NCBI RefSeq assembly: GCF_009832905.1 | Contig: NZ_CP047135.1 | Span: 3,512,001-3,576,000, forward strand | Length of the DNA: 64,000 nt | From: Stenotrophomonas sp. 364 | GTDB lineage: Bacteria > Pseudomonadota > Gammaproteobacteria > Xanthomonadales > Xanthomonadaceae | Direction of reading: 5' to 3' | Shown here: in pieces, positions 7,527-17,200 of the stretch | Layout of the letters: the number at the start of each line of letters is the position of its first letter | Position numbering within the stretch: position 1 is the stretch's first letter | Program-made: the position numbers and the translations under genes | Notes under the pieces: model-generated | The model's input: only the letters and a program-made list of their open reading frames with translations | Databases searched by the model: none | Told to the model about the DNA's origin: nothing

Positions 7527-9818
7527 TTAGACGTTCTTTTCAGCCTCCAGTTGTTTCCGGATCTGCGCATCCACGGCCGCGATCGCGGTCATGTTGAGCA
7601 CGCGGCGCGAGGTCGCGCTGGTAGTCAGGATGTGCACCGGCTTGGCCACGCCCATCAGGATCGGGCCGATCGCCACGCCGTCGGTGAACACGCGCACCAG
7701 GTTGTAGGCGATGTTGGCCGCTTCCAGATTGGGCAGCACGAACAGGTTGGCGCGGCCCTTCAGCGTGCTGTCGGGCAGCAGCTTCTGGCGCAGTGCCTCG
7801 TCCCATGCGGTGTCGCCCTGCATTTCACCGTCCACGTTCAGGCGCGGGTTGCGCTTGAGCAGCAGCGAACGCACGGTGCGCATCTTCAGCGCGTCGCGGG
7901 AATCGTGGCTGCCGAAGTTGGAGTGCGACAGCAGCGCCACCTTCGGTTCGATCCCGAACAGCTTCATGCGGTAGGCCGCCTGCAGGGTCGCTTCGCAGAT
8001 CTGCTCGGCGGTCGGGTCTTCCTGGACGTGGGTGTCCACGAAGAAGAACACGCCCTGCTGGTTGATCACGCCGGTCATCGCCGAGGTCGAGGTCACCTTC
8101 GATTCCAGAGGCAACACGCTGCGCACGTAACCCAGCTTCTTGTGGAAGCGGCCGACCACGCCGGTCAGCATGGCGTCGGCTTCGCCGCGCGCCACCATCA
8201 CCGCAGCGATCAACGTCGGCCGCGAACGCATCAGGTTCTTGGCCGCCGCCACGGTCACGCCGCGACGCCCGGTGAGGTTGTGGTAGTACTGCCAGTAATC
8301 GTTGAAGCGCGGGTCGTCGTTGATGTTGGTGATGTCGAAATCGTCACCGGCCTTCATGCGCAGGCCCAGGCGCTCGATGCGCGATTCGATGACGTCCGGG
8401 CGGCCGATCAGGATCGGACGGGCCAGCCCTTCATCCACCACGTTCTGCACCGCGCGCAGCACCACTTCTTCTTCGCCTTCGGCGTACACCACGCGCTGCT
8501 TGTCGGCGCGCGCACGGTCGTAGACCGGCTTCATCATCAGGCTGGTGCGATAGACGAACTGGGCCAGCTTCTCGCGGTAGGCGCCCATGTCGGCCACCGG
8601 ACGGGTCGCTACGCCCGAATCCATCGCGGCCTGGGCCACGGCGGCGGACAGCTCCACCAGCAGGCGGCGGTCGAACGGACGCGGAATCAGGTAATCGCGG
8701 CCGAAGCTCGGGGTCTCATCGCCATAGGCCGAGCCCAGGTCGCTGGCCTCGCGGCGCGCCATCGCGGCGATCGCGTGCACGCAGGCGATCTTCATTTCTT
8801 CGTTGATCGCCGTGGCGCCCACGTCCAGCGCACCGCGGAACAGGTACGGGAAGCACAGCACGTTGTTGATCTGGTTCGGGTAATCCGAACGACCGGTGCC
8901 GATCAGCGCGTCCGGGCGCACCGAACGGGCCACTTCCGGCATGATTTCCGGGGTGGGATTGGCCAGCGCGAAGATCACCGGGTCCTTGGCCATGGTCTTG
9001 ACCATGTCCGCGGTGAGGATGCCCGGGGCCGACAGGCCCAGGAAAATGTCCGCGCCGTCGACGATCTCGGCCAGCGTGCGCTTGTCGGTGTCGCGTGCGT
9101 AACGCGCCTTTTCCGGGTCCAGGTCGGTGCGGCCGGTGTGGATCACACCGTCGCGGTCGAAGGCCAGGATGTTCTCTTTCTTCAGGCCCAGCGAGACCAG
9201 CATGTTGACGCAGGAGATGCCCGCCGCGCCCATGCCGGTAGTGGCCAGCTTGACGTCTTCGATGCGCTTGCCGGTCACGACCATGGCGTTGAGCACCGCG
9301 GCGCCGACGATGATCGCCGTGCCGTGCTGGTCGTCATGGAACACCGGGATGTTCATCCGCTCGCGCAGCTTGCGCTCGACGATGAAGCACTCCGGCGCCT
9401 TGATGTCTTCCAGGTTGATGCCGCCGAAGGTCGGCTCCAGCGAGGCGATGATGTCGACCAGCTTGTCCGGATCGTTCTCGTCGATCTCGATGTCGAACAC
9501 ATCGATGCCGGCGAACTTCTGGAACAGCACGCCCTTGCCTTCCATCACCGGCTTGCCGGCCAGCGGGCCGATGTTGCCCAGGCCCAGCACGGCGGTGCCG
9601 TTGGAAATGACGGCGACCAGATTGCCGCGGGCGGTCAGTTCGCTGGCCTGCTGCGGGTCGGCCATGATCGCCTCGCAGGCGTGGGCCACGCCCGGCGAGT
9701 ACGCCAACGACAGATCACGCTGGGTCAGCATCGGCTTGGTCGCTGCGACGCGGATCTTGCCCGGCGGCGACATGCGGTGGTAATCGAGGGCAGCCTGTTT
9801 GAAATCTTCGTTGGACAT
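7527..9818 (-). CDS. maeB: NADP-dependent malic enzyme with phosphotransacetylase-like domain
   Basis: 763 residues, the usual size of MaeB. It converts malate to pyruvate, CO2 and NADPH in the cytosol. The malic enzyme N-terminal domain (about 15-150) starts [15 protein letters not shown] and has [15 protein letters not shown]. The NAD(P)-binding domain follows (about 160-400, [20 protein letters not shown]). The last about 330 residues form the phosphate acetyltransferase-like domain that regulates this enzyme class through acetyl-CoA. The gene stands alone, with a terminator downstream. The next gene upstream is the dicarboxylate importer dctA, so imported malate, fumarate or succinate could feed directly into this step. 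Confidence 0.96.
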   Translation of the reverse strand: MSNEDFKQAALDYHRMSPPGKIRVAATKPMLTQRDLSLAYSPGVAHACEAIMADPQQASELTARGNLVAVISNGTAVLGLGNIGPLAGKPVMEGKGVLFQKFAGIDVFDIEIDENDPDKLVDIIASLEPTFGGINLEDIKAPECFIVERKLRERMNIPVFHDDQHGTAIIVGAAVLNAMVVTGKRIEDVKLATTGMGAAGISCVNMLVSLGLKKENILAFDRDGVIHTGRTDLDPEKARYARDTDKRTLAEIVDGADIFLGLSAPGILTADMVKTMAKDPVIFALANPTPEIMPEVARSVRPDALIGTGRSDYPNQINNVLCFPYLFRGALDVGATAINEEMKIACVHAIAAMARREASDLGSAYGDETPSFGRDYLIPRPFDRRLLVELSAAVAQAAMDSGVATRPVADMGAYREKLAQFVYRTSLMMKPVYDRARADKQRVVYAEGEEEVVLRAVQNVVDEGLARPILIGRPDVIESRIERLGLRMKAGDDFDITNINDDPRFNDYWQYYHNLTGRRGVTVAAAKNLMRSRPTLIAAVMVARGEADAMLTGVVGRFHKKLGYVRSVLPLESKVTSTSAMTGVINQQGVFFFVDTHVQEDPTAEQICEATLQAAYRMKLFGIEPKVALLSHSNFGSHDSRDALKMRTVRSLLLKRNPRLNVDGEMQGDTAWDEALRQKLLPDSTLKGRANLFVLPNLEAANIAYNLVRVFTDGVAIGPILMGVAKPVHILTTSATSRRVLNMTAIAAVDAQIRKQLEAEKNV

Positions 9819-9995
9819 CGCTTTCTGCAGATGAATGGGCGAGAGGAACAGGGGATCATACCCCCGTTGGCGTGGATGGACCTGTCGCTACGCTGTCGCG
9901 ATCATGCTGCAACCGCACATATTCGCGCCGTCCGGCAGCGTATGCGCCGCGTGGCGCAGTGCGATGACAACCCGCATCACCGACGGGACGTGGAC

Positions 9996-10037
9996 AAAAA
10001 ATCAGGGCCTGCCATCCGGGGGGCGGGGCAGGCCCTG
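9996..10037 (-). terminator. rho-independent terminator of dctA
   Basis: On the minus strand, stem cagggcctgcc / ggcaggccctg (11 bp, perfect) followed by a run of six T (aaaaaa at 9996-10001 on the plus strand), 27 bp after the dctA stop. Confidence 0.88.
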
Positions 10038-10063
10038 CAACACACGCAAGCATCAAACGGGTA

Positions 10064-11413
10064 TCAGCGGGCCGGGGCGGTCAGCGGCGACGGCAGGTCG
10101 TCGGTGGTCAGCGCCGGCAGTTCGGCCTCGCGGCCATCCAGGGCGAGCGCCAGGCGGTCGCGGTCCAGCGCGCCTTCCCAGCGCGACACCACCACGGTGG
10201 CCACGGCATTGCCGATGAAGTTGGTGAGCGAGCGGCATTCGCTCATGAAGCGGTCCACGCCCAGGATCAGTGCCATGCCGGCCACCGGCACTTCCGGCAC
10301 CACGGCCAGGGTGGCGGCCAGGGTGATGAAGCCGGCACCGGTGACGCCGGCCGCGCCCTTGGAGCTGAGCATGGCGACCAGCAGCAGGGCGATCTGGTGG
10401 CCCAGGGTCAGTTCGGTGTTGGTGGCCTGGGCGATGAACAGCGCGGCCAGGGTCATGTAGATGTTGGTGCCGTCCAGGTTGAACGAGTAGCCAGTGGGGA
10501 CCACCAGGCCGACCACCGACTTGCTGCAGCCGGCGCGCTCCATCTTCTCCATCAGCGACGGCAGCGCCGACTCCGACGAGGAGGTGCCCAGCACCAGCAG
10601 CAGTTCGGCCTTCAGGTAACGGGCCAGCTTGAACACCGAGAACCCGCACAGGCGGCAGACCACGCCCAGGATGACCGCCACGAACAGGAAGGCGGTGAGG
10701 TAGAACGAGCCCACCAGCCAGGCCAGGTTGACCAGCGAACCCACCCCGTACTTGCCGATGGTGAAGGCGATGGCACCGAAAGCGCCGATCGGAGCCGCCT
10801 TCATCAGGATGTGGACCAGGCGGAACACCGGGGCCGTCAGCGCCTCCAGGAAGGTCAGCACCGGGCGGCCCTTGGCACCGGTCAGGGCCAGGGCCACGCC
10901 GAACAGCACCGCCACGAACAGCACCTGCAGGATGTTGCCGTCGACGAAGGCGCTGACCAGGGTGGCCGGGATGATGTCCATCGCAAAGCCGGTCAGGGTC
11001 AGCTCATGGGACTTTTCCACGTAGCTGTGGACCGCGGTCTGGTCCAGGTCGGCCGGGTTGATGTTCATGCCGGCGCCGGGCTGGACCACATGCGCCACCA
11101 CCATGCCCACGATCAGGGCCAGGGTGGAGAAGAACAGGAAGTAGGCCATCGACTTGGCAAACACCCGGCCCACCGTGCGCAGGTGGGTCATGCCGGCGAT
11201 GCCGGTGACGATGGTCAGGAAGATGACCGGGGCGATGATCATCTTCACCAGCTTGATGAAGGCATCGCCCAGCGGCTTCAGCGATTCGGCGAAGGCCGGC
11301 TCGAAGTGGCCCAGGATGGCGCCCAGGACGATCGCCACCACCACCTGGAAATACAGTTGGCGGTAAAACGGCAGCGGCTTGGCCGCGACGGGGGCGGCGG
11401 TGGGAATGTGCAT
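10064..11413 (-). CDS. dctA: C4-dicarboxylate transporter DctA
   Basis: 449 residues of the dicarboxylate/amino acid:cation symporter (DAACS) family, full length, with eight or more membrane segments and re-entrant loops. It imports succinate, fumarate and malate with protons or sodium across the inner membrane. Visible signatures are [20 protein letters not shown], the serine-rich loop [21 protein letters not shown] and the following [10 protein letters not shown] chose ATG 11413, giving MHIPTAAPV, because GGAG lies 8-10 bp upstream; the frame stays open to 11545. It is divergent from a porin and a hybrid sensor kinase, which probably supply outer-membrane entry and control. Confidence 0.95.
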   Translation of the reverse strand: MHIPTAAPVAAKPLPFYRQLYFQVVVAIVLGAILGHFEPAFAESLKPLGDAFIKLVKMIIAPVIFLTIVTGIAGMTHLRTVGRVFAKSMAYFLFFSTLALIVGMVVAHVVQPGAGMNINPADLDQTAVHSYVEKSHELTLTGFAMDIIPATLVSAFVDGNILQVLFVAVLFGVALALTGAKGRPVLTFLEALTAPVFRLVHILMKAAPIGAFGAIAFTIGKYGVGSLVNLAWLVGSFYLTAFLFVAVILGVVCRLCGFSVFKLARYLKAELLLVLGTSSSESALPSLMEKMERAGCSKSVVGLVVPTGYSFNLDGTNIYMTLAALFIAQATNTELTLGHQIALLLVAMLSSKGAAGVTGAGFITLAATLAVVPEVPVAGMALILGVDRFMSECRSLTNFIGNAVATVVVSRWEGALDRDRLALALDGREAELPALTTDDLPSPLTAPAR

Positions 11414-11727
11414 GGCGGACTCCGGAGGGACGGTATCGGCGCGTCCGGCCTGCAGGGGATGCGGGCCGGTTCCGTGGGCAACACCGCAGCCCGGATCGTG
11501 TGTCGGGGGTTGCGGCGGATGGACGCATTTGTACGCGCGAGTCACCGCCAGGCAGATAACCTATTGGTACTAGCCCCCCGGTTCAGGTGGCGTTGGGTGC
11601 CTACACTGCGCCCCACACCGCCCTCCCCCACGGCGGCAAGTGACGCGCGCGCGGCCGGCTGGGCAACAGTTTCCGGCGCTGCGGCCGTTGTTGTCCTGTC
11701 CCGTCTCAAAGAGAGAGCTGCACGTCC
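11414..11727. other. 314-bp divergent control region of dctA and porin
   Basis: Must hold the promoters of both dctA (-) and the porin (+). Near 11570 there is an AT-richer patch (cctattggtactagcc). I do not see a convincing sigma-54 GG-N10-GC element or a clear palindromic operator. Confidence 0.4.
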
Positions 11728-12894
11728 ATGCGCCCGACCCCGACCCTGCTGGCCCTGTGCCTGGCTGCTACCCCCGCCCTGGCTTCGGCCGCCGACTTCG
11801 ACAACTGGCCGACCAAGGTCGCCTTCAGCGATGGCACCGAACTGGCCGCCACCGCCAACATCGCCTACGACCTCAACGATTTTTCCGGCAACAGCGGCAT
11901 CGAAGACGATGACGCGGTGCGCCGCAAGGAATTCGGCGCCACCCTGAAGAAGAAGGGCGTGTACGACGCGATGGTGTACTACGACTTCCAGGCCGACACT
12001 TGGCTGGACGTGTTCGTGCGTTTTGAAAGCAAGGCCTTCTTCGGCAGCGACATCGGCCGCTTCCGCTTCGGCTACATGAAGACCCCGGTGGGTCTGGACG
12101 CCAACACCTCCTCGCGGGCCGGCAGCTTCCTGGAAACCGCCCTGCCCGTGCAGGCGTTCTACGAAGGCCGCCGTACCGGTGCCGAATGGGCGCTGGAGCG
12201 CCCGCAGTACCTGCTGCAGGCCGGTGCCTACGGCGGCAAGGATCTGCAGGGCGACAACCCCGGCACCACCCAGGCCGTGCGTGCGGTGTGGACCCCGGTC
12301 AAGGCCGCCGGCGACGTGCTGCACCTGGGCCTGGCCTACTCGCAGGAAAACCCGCGCGGTTACCGCGATGGCCGCGACGTGCACCACGACGCCAGCGCCC
12401 GCCTGCGCGCCCGCCCGGAAGCTGGCCTGACCGACATCCGCCTGGTGGACTCGGGCGCACTGGCCACGGCCGACCAGATCCGCCGTACCGGCCTGGAAGG
12501 CATCTGGATCCGTGGCCCGTTCTCGGTGCAGGCCGAAGCGCTGCAGACCACCGTCACCCGTGAAGGCAAGCCGGACTACACCGGCAACGGCCAGTACGCC
12601 ATGGCCAGCTGGGTGCTCACCGGGGAATCGCGTCCGTACAACGCCGGCGCGGTAGCCAACATCAAGCCGGCCCATGACTACGGCGCGGTGGAACTGGTGG
12701 CCCGTTACAGCCGCCTGGATCTGGACGACGCCGATGTCTTCGGCGGCCGCCAGCACGACTGGACCCTGGGCGCCAACTGGTACCTCACCAGCCACTTCAA
12801 GTTCCAGGCCAACTACGTCAAGGCCGACGCCAGCCGTCGCGGCGTGCACACCACGCCGGAAATCTTCGAACTGCGCGCCCAGATGCACTTCTGA
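11728..12894 (+). CDS. OprO/OprP-family porin, probably for dicarboxylates
   Basis: 388 residues with a signal peptide ending PALASAA (about residue 22). The body is an alternating-strand beta barrel ending in the outer-membrane C-terminal signature IFELRAQMHF (terminal Phe). Typical OprO/P segments are RFRFGYMKTPVGLDANTSS and HDWTLGANWYLTSHFKFQANY. Founding members are phosphate/polyphosphate channels, but here the gene lies between dctA and a DctB-like sensor kinase, so uptake of C4-dicarboxylates is the better guess. A related porin (20510-21694) sits in front of the citrate transporter, an independent case of the same pairing. A GC-rich hairpin separates this gene from the kinase gene. 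Confidence 0.88.
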   Translation: MRPTPTLLALCLAATPALASAADFDNWPTKVAFSDGTELAATANIAYDLNDFSGNSGIEDDDAVRRKEFGATLKKKGVYDAMVYYDFQADTWLDVFVRFESKAFFGSDIGRFRFGYMKTPVGLDANTSSRAGSFLETALPVQAFYEGRRTGAEWALERPQYLLQAGAYGGKDLQGDNPGTTQAVRAVWTPVKAAGDVLHLGLAYSQENPRGYRDGRDVHHDASARLRARPEAGLTDIRLVDSGALATADQIRRTGLEGIWIRGPFSVQAEALQTTVTREGKPDYTGNGQYAMASWVLTGESRPYNAGAVANIKPAHDYGAVELVARYSRLDLDDADVFGGRQHDWTLGANWYLTSHFKFQANYVKADASRRGVHTTPEIFELRAQMHF

Positions 12895-12902
12895 TCGGCG
12901 TC

Positions 12903-12931
12903 GCGGCGGGCGTGTACACCGCGCCCGCCGC
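12903..12931 (+). terminator. GC-rich hairpin between porin and kinase genes
   Basis: Stem gcggcgggcg / cgcccgccgc (10 bp, perfect) with a 9-nt loop, 9 bp after the porin stop and 20 bp before the kinase start. There is no T-run, so attenuation or mRNA stabilisation fits better than full termination. Confidence 0.45.
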
Positions 12932-12950
12932 ACGACCGTAGACTGCCGCC

Positions 12951-15596
12951 ATGTACTGGCTCGGCCGCCACCGCACCCTGTTGCTCACCCTGCTGTTGAT
13001 GATCGGCGGTACCGTGCTGTGCGCGGCCGCCGCCGGGCACTATGCGTGGCGCCGTGCGCTGGCCACCGAAAGCGCGCAGGTGCAACGCCAGCTGGAACTG
13101 TACGGCCAAGGCCTGCAACAACGTATCGACCGCTTCGGCACCCTGCCGCAGGTGCTGGCACTGGACCCGGACCTGCGCCGCGCGCTGCTGCAGGTGCCCG
13201 ACGCCGCCGCCCGGCAGCGCCTGAACCTGAAGCTGCAGCGCGCCAACCAGGTCACCCGCGCCTCCACCCTGACCCTGGTTGGGCACGACGGCGTGGCCGT
13301 CGCCGCCAGCAACTGGGACCAGCGCAGCAGCAACGTGGGCGAGGACTACAGCTACCGCCCCTATTACCGCCAGGCGCTGGCCACCGGCCGCGGCCGCTTC
13401 TACGGCATCGGCATGACCACCGGCGTGCCCGGCTACTTCCTGTCCCAGGCCATCGAGGAAGACGGCCGGCGCATCGGCGTGGTGGTGATCAAGATCGAAC
13501 TGTCGGCACTGGAACAGGAATGGCTGTCCAGCCCGGACGTGGTGCTGGCCAGCGACGAGCACGACGTGGTGTTCCTGGCCAACCGCGATGCCTGGCGGTA
13601 TCGCCTGCTGCGCCCGCTGGGGCCGGGCGAGCGCCGCGAGATGCTGGAGGCGCGGCAGTACGCCGACCGCTCGCTGCAGCCGCTCCGGGTGCGCACCGAA
13701 GACGTGCTTGAGAATGGCGGGCGCATGGTGCGCCTGCTCGACCCGGTGCTGCCCGGGCCGATGCTGTGGCAGGGCCTGGCCTTGCCCGAAGAGCACTGGA
13801 ACCTGCACCTGCTGCACGATGCCGGCGCGGCCACCAGCGCCGGGCGCAGCGCGGCCATCGGCGGCGGCGCGGCGTGGCTGGCGCTGGGCTTCCTGGTGCT
13901 GTTCGTGCAGCAGCGGCGGCGCCTGGATGCACATCGGCAGCGCAGCCGACGCGAGCTGGAAACCGTGCTGGCCCAGCATGCCGAGGAGCTGCGAACCGCG
14001 CAGGACGGCGTGCTGCAGGCCGCCCAGCAGGCCGACAGCGGGCTCAGCCGCAGCCTGGCGCACCTGCCGCAGGGCGTAGTGGTGATCGACAACGCGCAGA
14101 AGCTGGTGGCGTGGAACGCGCGCTACCTGGAACTGTTCAAGTTCCCAGCCGGCCTGATCCGCGAGGGACGCCCCATCGAGGAGATCTTCCGCTACAACGC
14201 GCGCCGCGGCCTGCTGGGGCCAGGGCCGATCGACGAGGCCATCGAGCGCCGCCTGAACCACCTGCGCAGCGGCCGCCCGCACATGCGCGAGAGCGAGAAG
14301 GACGACGGCACCGTGCTGGAGATCCGCGGCAATCCGCTGCCCGACGGTGGCTTTGTCACCAGCTACGCCGACATCACCGCCTACAAGAACACCGCACGCG
14401 AGCTGCGCTCGCTGGCCGATGCGCTGGAGCACCGCGTGGCCGAGCGCACCCGCGACCTGGACGAAGCGCGCCGTGAGGCCGAGCGCGCCAACCGCTACAA
14501 GAGCCGCTTCGTGGCGTCGGCGGTGCACGACCTGCTGCAGCCGTTGAACGCTGCGCGCATGTTCGTCTCGGTGCTGCGCGGCAAGCTGGCCGGCGATGCA
14601 CGCGCGTTGAGCGAACACGTGGATGCGGCGCTGGCCGCGCAGGATGCGATCCTGACCAGCCTGCTGGATATTTCGCGGCTGGAATCGGGCGCGTTGCAGA
14701 CCCAGGTGCAGGCCTTCGCGCTGTCGCCGCTGCTGGAAACGCTGGCGCGCGAATTCGGCATTGCCGCCGACAGCCGTGGCCTGCAGCTGCGCTGGGTGGA
14801 CACCCGCGCGGTGGTGGTCAGCGACGAGGCGTTGCTGCGCCGGATCCTGCAGAATTTCCTGTCCAACGCGCTGCGTTACACCCCAAGGGGGCGCGTGCTG
14901 CTGGGCTGCCGGCGCGTGGGCAACCAGCTGCGCATCGAGGTGCACGACCAGGGCCCCGGCATTCCGGAGAGCCTGCAGGGCGAGATCTTCGAAGAATTCC
15001 GCCGCCTGGACGACGGCGTCGAACAGGAGCGCGGTGCCGGGCTGGGCCTGGCCATCGTCGAACGCATCGGCCGTCTGCTGGGCCACGGCATCCACCTGCG
15101 CTCCACGCTGGGCCGTGGCAGCGTGTTCGCGGTCAGCGTGCCGCTGGGCGATGCGGCGTCGATTCCGGCGCCGACGCCGGTACCGGCCATCGCGAGCGAC
15201 GTGGGCGATGACAGCCCGCTGCGGCATTGCCGGGTGTGGAGCATCGACGACGACCCGCGCGTGTGCGCCGCCACCCGCGCGCTGCTGGAACGCTGGGGCT
15301 GCGCGGTGGAGCTGGCCGACGGCCTGCAGGCGGCGCTGGAGATCGCCTCGGCACTCAACGTGCCGCAGTTGCTGCTGCTGGACGTGCGCATGGGCCAATG
15401 GCACGGCCCGGACCTGTACGAAGCGCTGTGTGACCTGTGGCAGGCGCGCCCGCCGGTGATCCTGGTGACCGCCGAACGCGACGATGCGTTGAAGGCGCAG
15501 GCGGCAGAGAACGGTTGGGGGTTCCTGTCCAAGCCGGTTCGGCCGCCGGCGTTGCGCGCGTTGATGACGCAGGTGTTGGTAAGGCACAGGGCATGA
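12951..15596 (+). CDS. hybrid sensor histidine kinase/response regulator with DctB-like periplasmic sensor
   Basis: 881 residues. TM1 is about 8-28. The periplasmic region 30-300 has the YSYRPYYRQALATGRGRFYGIGMTTG-type pattern of the double-Cache sensor of DctB. TM2 is about 302-322, then a coiled linker and a PAS domain (about 362-470, LPQGVVVIDNAQKLVAWN). HisKA has His526 (VHDLLQPLNAARM), followed by the ATPase domain (NFLSNALRYTPRG, DQGPGIPES, GAGLGLAIVERI). A C-terminal receiver covers about 762-878 (SIDDDPRVCA, phospho-acceptor Asp in LLLLDVRMGQ). It probably senses external C4-dicarboxylates at the inner membrane. No Hpt domain is present, so the likely partner is the NarL-type regulator at 16342-16998. 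It lies downstream of the porin and divergent from dctA. Confidence 0.92.
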   Translation: MYWLGRHRTLLLTLLLMIGGTVLCAAAAGHYAWRRALATESAQVQRQLELYGQGLQQRIDRFGTLPQVLALDPDLRRALLQVPDAAARQRLNLKLQRANQVTRASTLTLVGHDGVAVAASNWDQRSSNVGEDYSYRPYYRQALATGRGRFYGIGMTTGVPGYFLSQAIEEDGRRIGVVVIKIELSALEQEWLSSPDVVLASDEHDVVFLANRDAWRYRLLRPLGPGERREMLEARQYADRSLQPLRVRTEDVLENGGRMVRLLDPVLPGPMLWQGLALPEEHWNLHLLHDAGAATSAGRSAAIGGGAAWLALGFLVLFVQQRRRLDAHRQRSRRELETVLAQHAEELRTAQDGVLQAAQQADSGLSRSLAHLPQGVVVIDNAQKLVAWNARYLELFKFPAGLIREGRPIEEIFRYNARRGLLGPGPIDEAIERRLNHLRSGRPHMRESEKDDGTVLEIRGNPLPDGGFVTSYADITAYKNTARELRSLADALEHRVAERTRDLDEARREAERANRYKSRFVASAVHDLLQPLNAARMFVSVLRGKLAGDARALSEHVDAALAAQDAILTSLLDISRLESGALQTQVQAFALSPLLETLAREFGIAADSRGLQLRWVDTRAVVVSDEALLRRILQNFLSNALRYTPRGRVLLGCRRVGNQLRIEVHDQGPGIPESLQGEIFEEFRRLDDGVEQERGAGLGLAIVERIGRLLGHGIHLRSTLGRGSVFAVSVPLGDAASIPAPTPVPAIASDVGDDSPLRHCRVWSIDDDPRVCAATRALLERWGCAVELADGLQAALEIASALNVPQLLLLDVRMGQWHGPDLYEALCDLWQARPPVILVTAERDDALKAQAAENGWGFLSKPVRPPALRALMTQVLVRHRA

Positions 15597-15691
15597 ACCG
15601 GCCGCGCATCTCTCCGGCACGGCATGCCGGATAGATAGGGTCGGTTCCGGCAGGCTGCGGGGATGCTGTGCGGCGCATGCCCCACCGATAC

Positions 15692-16216
15692 TCAAGACCG
15701 GTAGCGCTTCCTGCGTCGCGACGCCCGTGCTGCTTCGACCGGATCTTCATCATCCGCAGCTGAGAGGTCGAAAGGCCTTCTGCCGAGGCGGATGACAGTG
15801 CGGAGCATGCCGAGCCACGCGTCTCCGAAGAGCAGCGAAAGGGCAATCGATGTGTAGACCAGCAGGAAGACAGCCGGGGGCGCGATCATACCGCCGGCCC
15901 CGCTCTGGCATGCCGAGAGCTCGATACCCAGGTGCACGGCGATGACCACCTCGGTCGATAGCAGGCAGGCAGCTGCCACGCGGACGCGGGATACGCGGGC
16001 CCTGAAGAGTCCCTTCGACAGGATGTCGAACCTTGAATAGACGACCAAGGCCACCAGCGACAGCAGCCATGACCACAAGAAACTGCCCGGGTAGCCCCTC
16101 GATGTGCACTGCATCGTGATCATCAAGCTGCCCAACGCGAACAGGAAGTAACCTGTTCCAAACAACAGGGCGATCTTCAGGCACCTTACGAAGATCTCTT
16201 CGCCGGATAGCGACAT
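15692..16216 (-). CDS. hypothetical inner-membrane protein
   Basis: I do not recognise this gene. From ATG 16216 it gives 174 residues beginning MSLSGEEIFVRCLKIALLF. There are about four hydrophobic segments: CLKIALLFGTGYFLFALGSL, FLWSWLLSLVALVVY, VAAACLLSTEVVIAVHLGIE and PPAVFLLVYTSIALSLLFG. The cytoplasmic tail is acidic then basic (SAADDEDPVEAARASRRRKRYRS). Codon use is less G/C-biased at third positions than in the flanking genes, which suggests more recent acquisition or a weakly expressed gene. It interrupts the kinase and response-regulator pair on the opposite strand to the kinase. The frame stays open upstream to 16525, but that extension is proline/arginine-rich and looks non-coding. 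Confidence 0.6.
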   Translation of the reverse strand: MSLSGEEIFVRCLKIALLFGTGYFLFALGSLMITMQCTSRGYPGSFLWSWLLSLVALVVYSRFDILSKGLFRARVSRVRVAAACLLSTEVVIAVHLGIELSACQSGAGGMIAPPAVFLLVYTSIALSLLFGDAWLGMLRTVIRLGRRPFDLSAADDEDPVEAARASRRRKRYRS

Positions 16217-16341
16217 GGGGTGGGCTCGTCCTTGAGGGGGTGATTGGCTGGGCGTCGTCGAAGGCGAGCGTGTGTCGTCGATTCTGGACCATGGACCCAT
16301 TGCGATGACCGGCGGTATTGGCGGTCGATCGATAGGTGCCC

Positions 16342-16998
16342 CTACCCGTCCAGCCCCGCCCCGGCATCGCCTTCCGGCTCCAGTGCCTTCACCAGTACCG
16401 CGGCCTGGGTGCGGCTGTGGCATTCGAGCTTTTTCAGGATCGCGGTGACGTGCACCTTCACCGTGTTCTCGGCCAGGCCCAGTTCGTAGGCGATCTGTTT
16501 GTTGAGCAGGCCGTCGGCCAGGCACAGCAGCACGCGGAACTGCTGCGGGGTGAGCTGGGCCAGGCGTGCGGCGAGCAGCGCGTCGGACTCAGAGCGCTCC
16601 GGTGCCATGGCCGGGAACCACACCCCGCCATCGAGCACCGCCGCCACCGCCTGGCCGATGGTTTCGGCAGGGGCGGATTTGGGGATGAAGCCGGCTGCGC
16701 CGAACTGCTGCGCGCGGCGGATCACGCGGGGGTGGTCGTTGGAGGAGACGATGACCACCGGGATGTCGGGGTGCGCGCCGCGTACGTGCAGCAGCGAGGA
16801 GAAGCCGCGGGCGCCGGGCATGGTCAGGTCCAGCAGCACCAGTTCGATTTCTGGGTGCTCGTCCAGCGCGGCTTCCAGCGTGGTGGCGCTGGCCACTTCG
16901 ATCACCTGCGCCTGCGGCAGTGACTGGCGCAGGGAATGGACGACGGCCGCGCGCAGCAGCGGGTGGTCGTCGGCGATCAGGACGGTGAGTTCGCTCAT
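16342..16998 (-). CDS. NarL/LuxR-family response regulator
   Basis: 218 residues from ATG 16998 (MSELTVLIADDHPLLRAAV); an in-frame ATG at 17007 is an alternative. The receiver domain (about 1-125) has the acidic pocket DDH, phospho-acceptor Asp57 (LVLLDLTMPG) and a conserved Lys (PKSAPAETIG). The LuxR-type helix-turn-helix is about 150-210 (LTPQQFRVLLCLADGLLNKQIAYELGL..NTVKVHV). This architecture partners with hybrid kinases of the PAS-HisKA-REC type, so it is the probable output of the kinase ending at 15596 and may control dctA and the porin. It lies just downstream of a four-copy REP array that separates it from the citrate sensor operon. Confidence 0.92.
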   Translation of the reverse strand: MSELTVLIADDHPLLRAAVVHSLRQSLPQAQVIEVASATTLEAALDEHPEIELVLLDLTMPGARGFSSLLHVRGAHPDIPVVIVSSNDHPRVIRRAQQFGAAGFIPKSAPAETIGQAVAAVLDGGVWFPAMAPERSESDALLAARLAQLTPQQFRVLLCLADGLLNKQIAYELGLAENTVKVHVTAILKKLECHSRTQAAVLVKALEPEGDAGAGLDG

Positions 16999-17018
16999 GC
17001 GGTCCATTGTAGTGCGGT

Positions 17019-17176
17019 TGCCGGGCAGAGCCCGGCACTACGTGGGGATCGTTGTTATGGGGTTGCCAGGCAGAGCCCGGCACTACGCGGGGATCGTTGT
17101 TATGGGGTTGCCGGGCAGAGCCCGGCACTGCGCGGGGATCGTTGTTATGGGGTTGCCGGGCAGAGCCCGGCACTAC
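17019..17176 (-). repeat. tandem array of four REP-containing 45-bp units
   Basis: The palindrome tgccgggcagagcccggcactac starts at 17019, 17064, 17109 and 17154, an exact 45-bp period. The 22-bp linkers are nearly identical (g-t/c-ggggatcgttgttatggggt). Copy 2 has one stem change (ccaggc) and copy 3 lost the GTAG end (cactgc). The GTAG end points to the minus strand. Single copies of the same REP subtype occur at 44542-44588. Confidence 0.92.
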
Positions 17177-17200
17177 GCGGGTGGAGGCCGGTGGCCGTCG

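Noticed and set aside
11414..11727. Sigma-54 promoter for dctA
   Set aside because: I found no GG-N10-GC pair at a suitable place on either strand. The regulator in the block is NarL-like, not a sigma-54 activator.
17019..17176. Possible CRISPR array (regular 45-bp spacing)
   Set aside because: The segments between the palindromes are nearly identical rather than unique spacers, and no cas gene is near. It is a tandem REP expansion.
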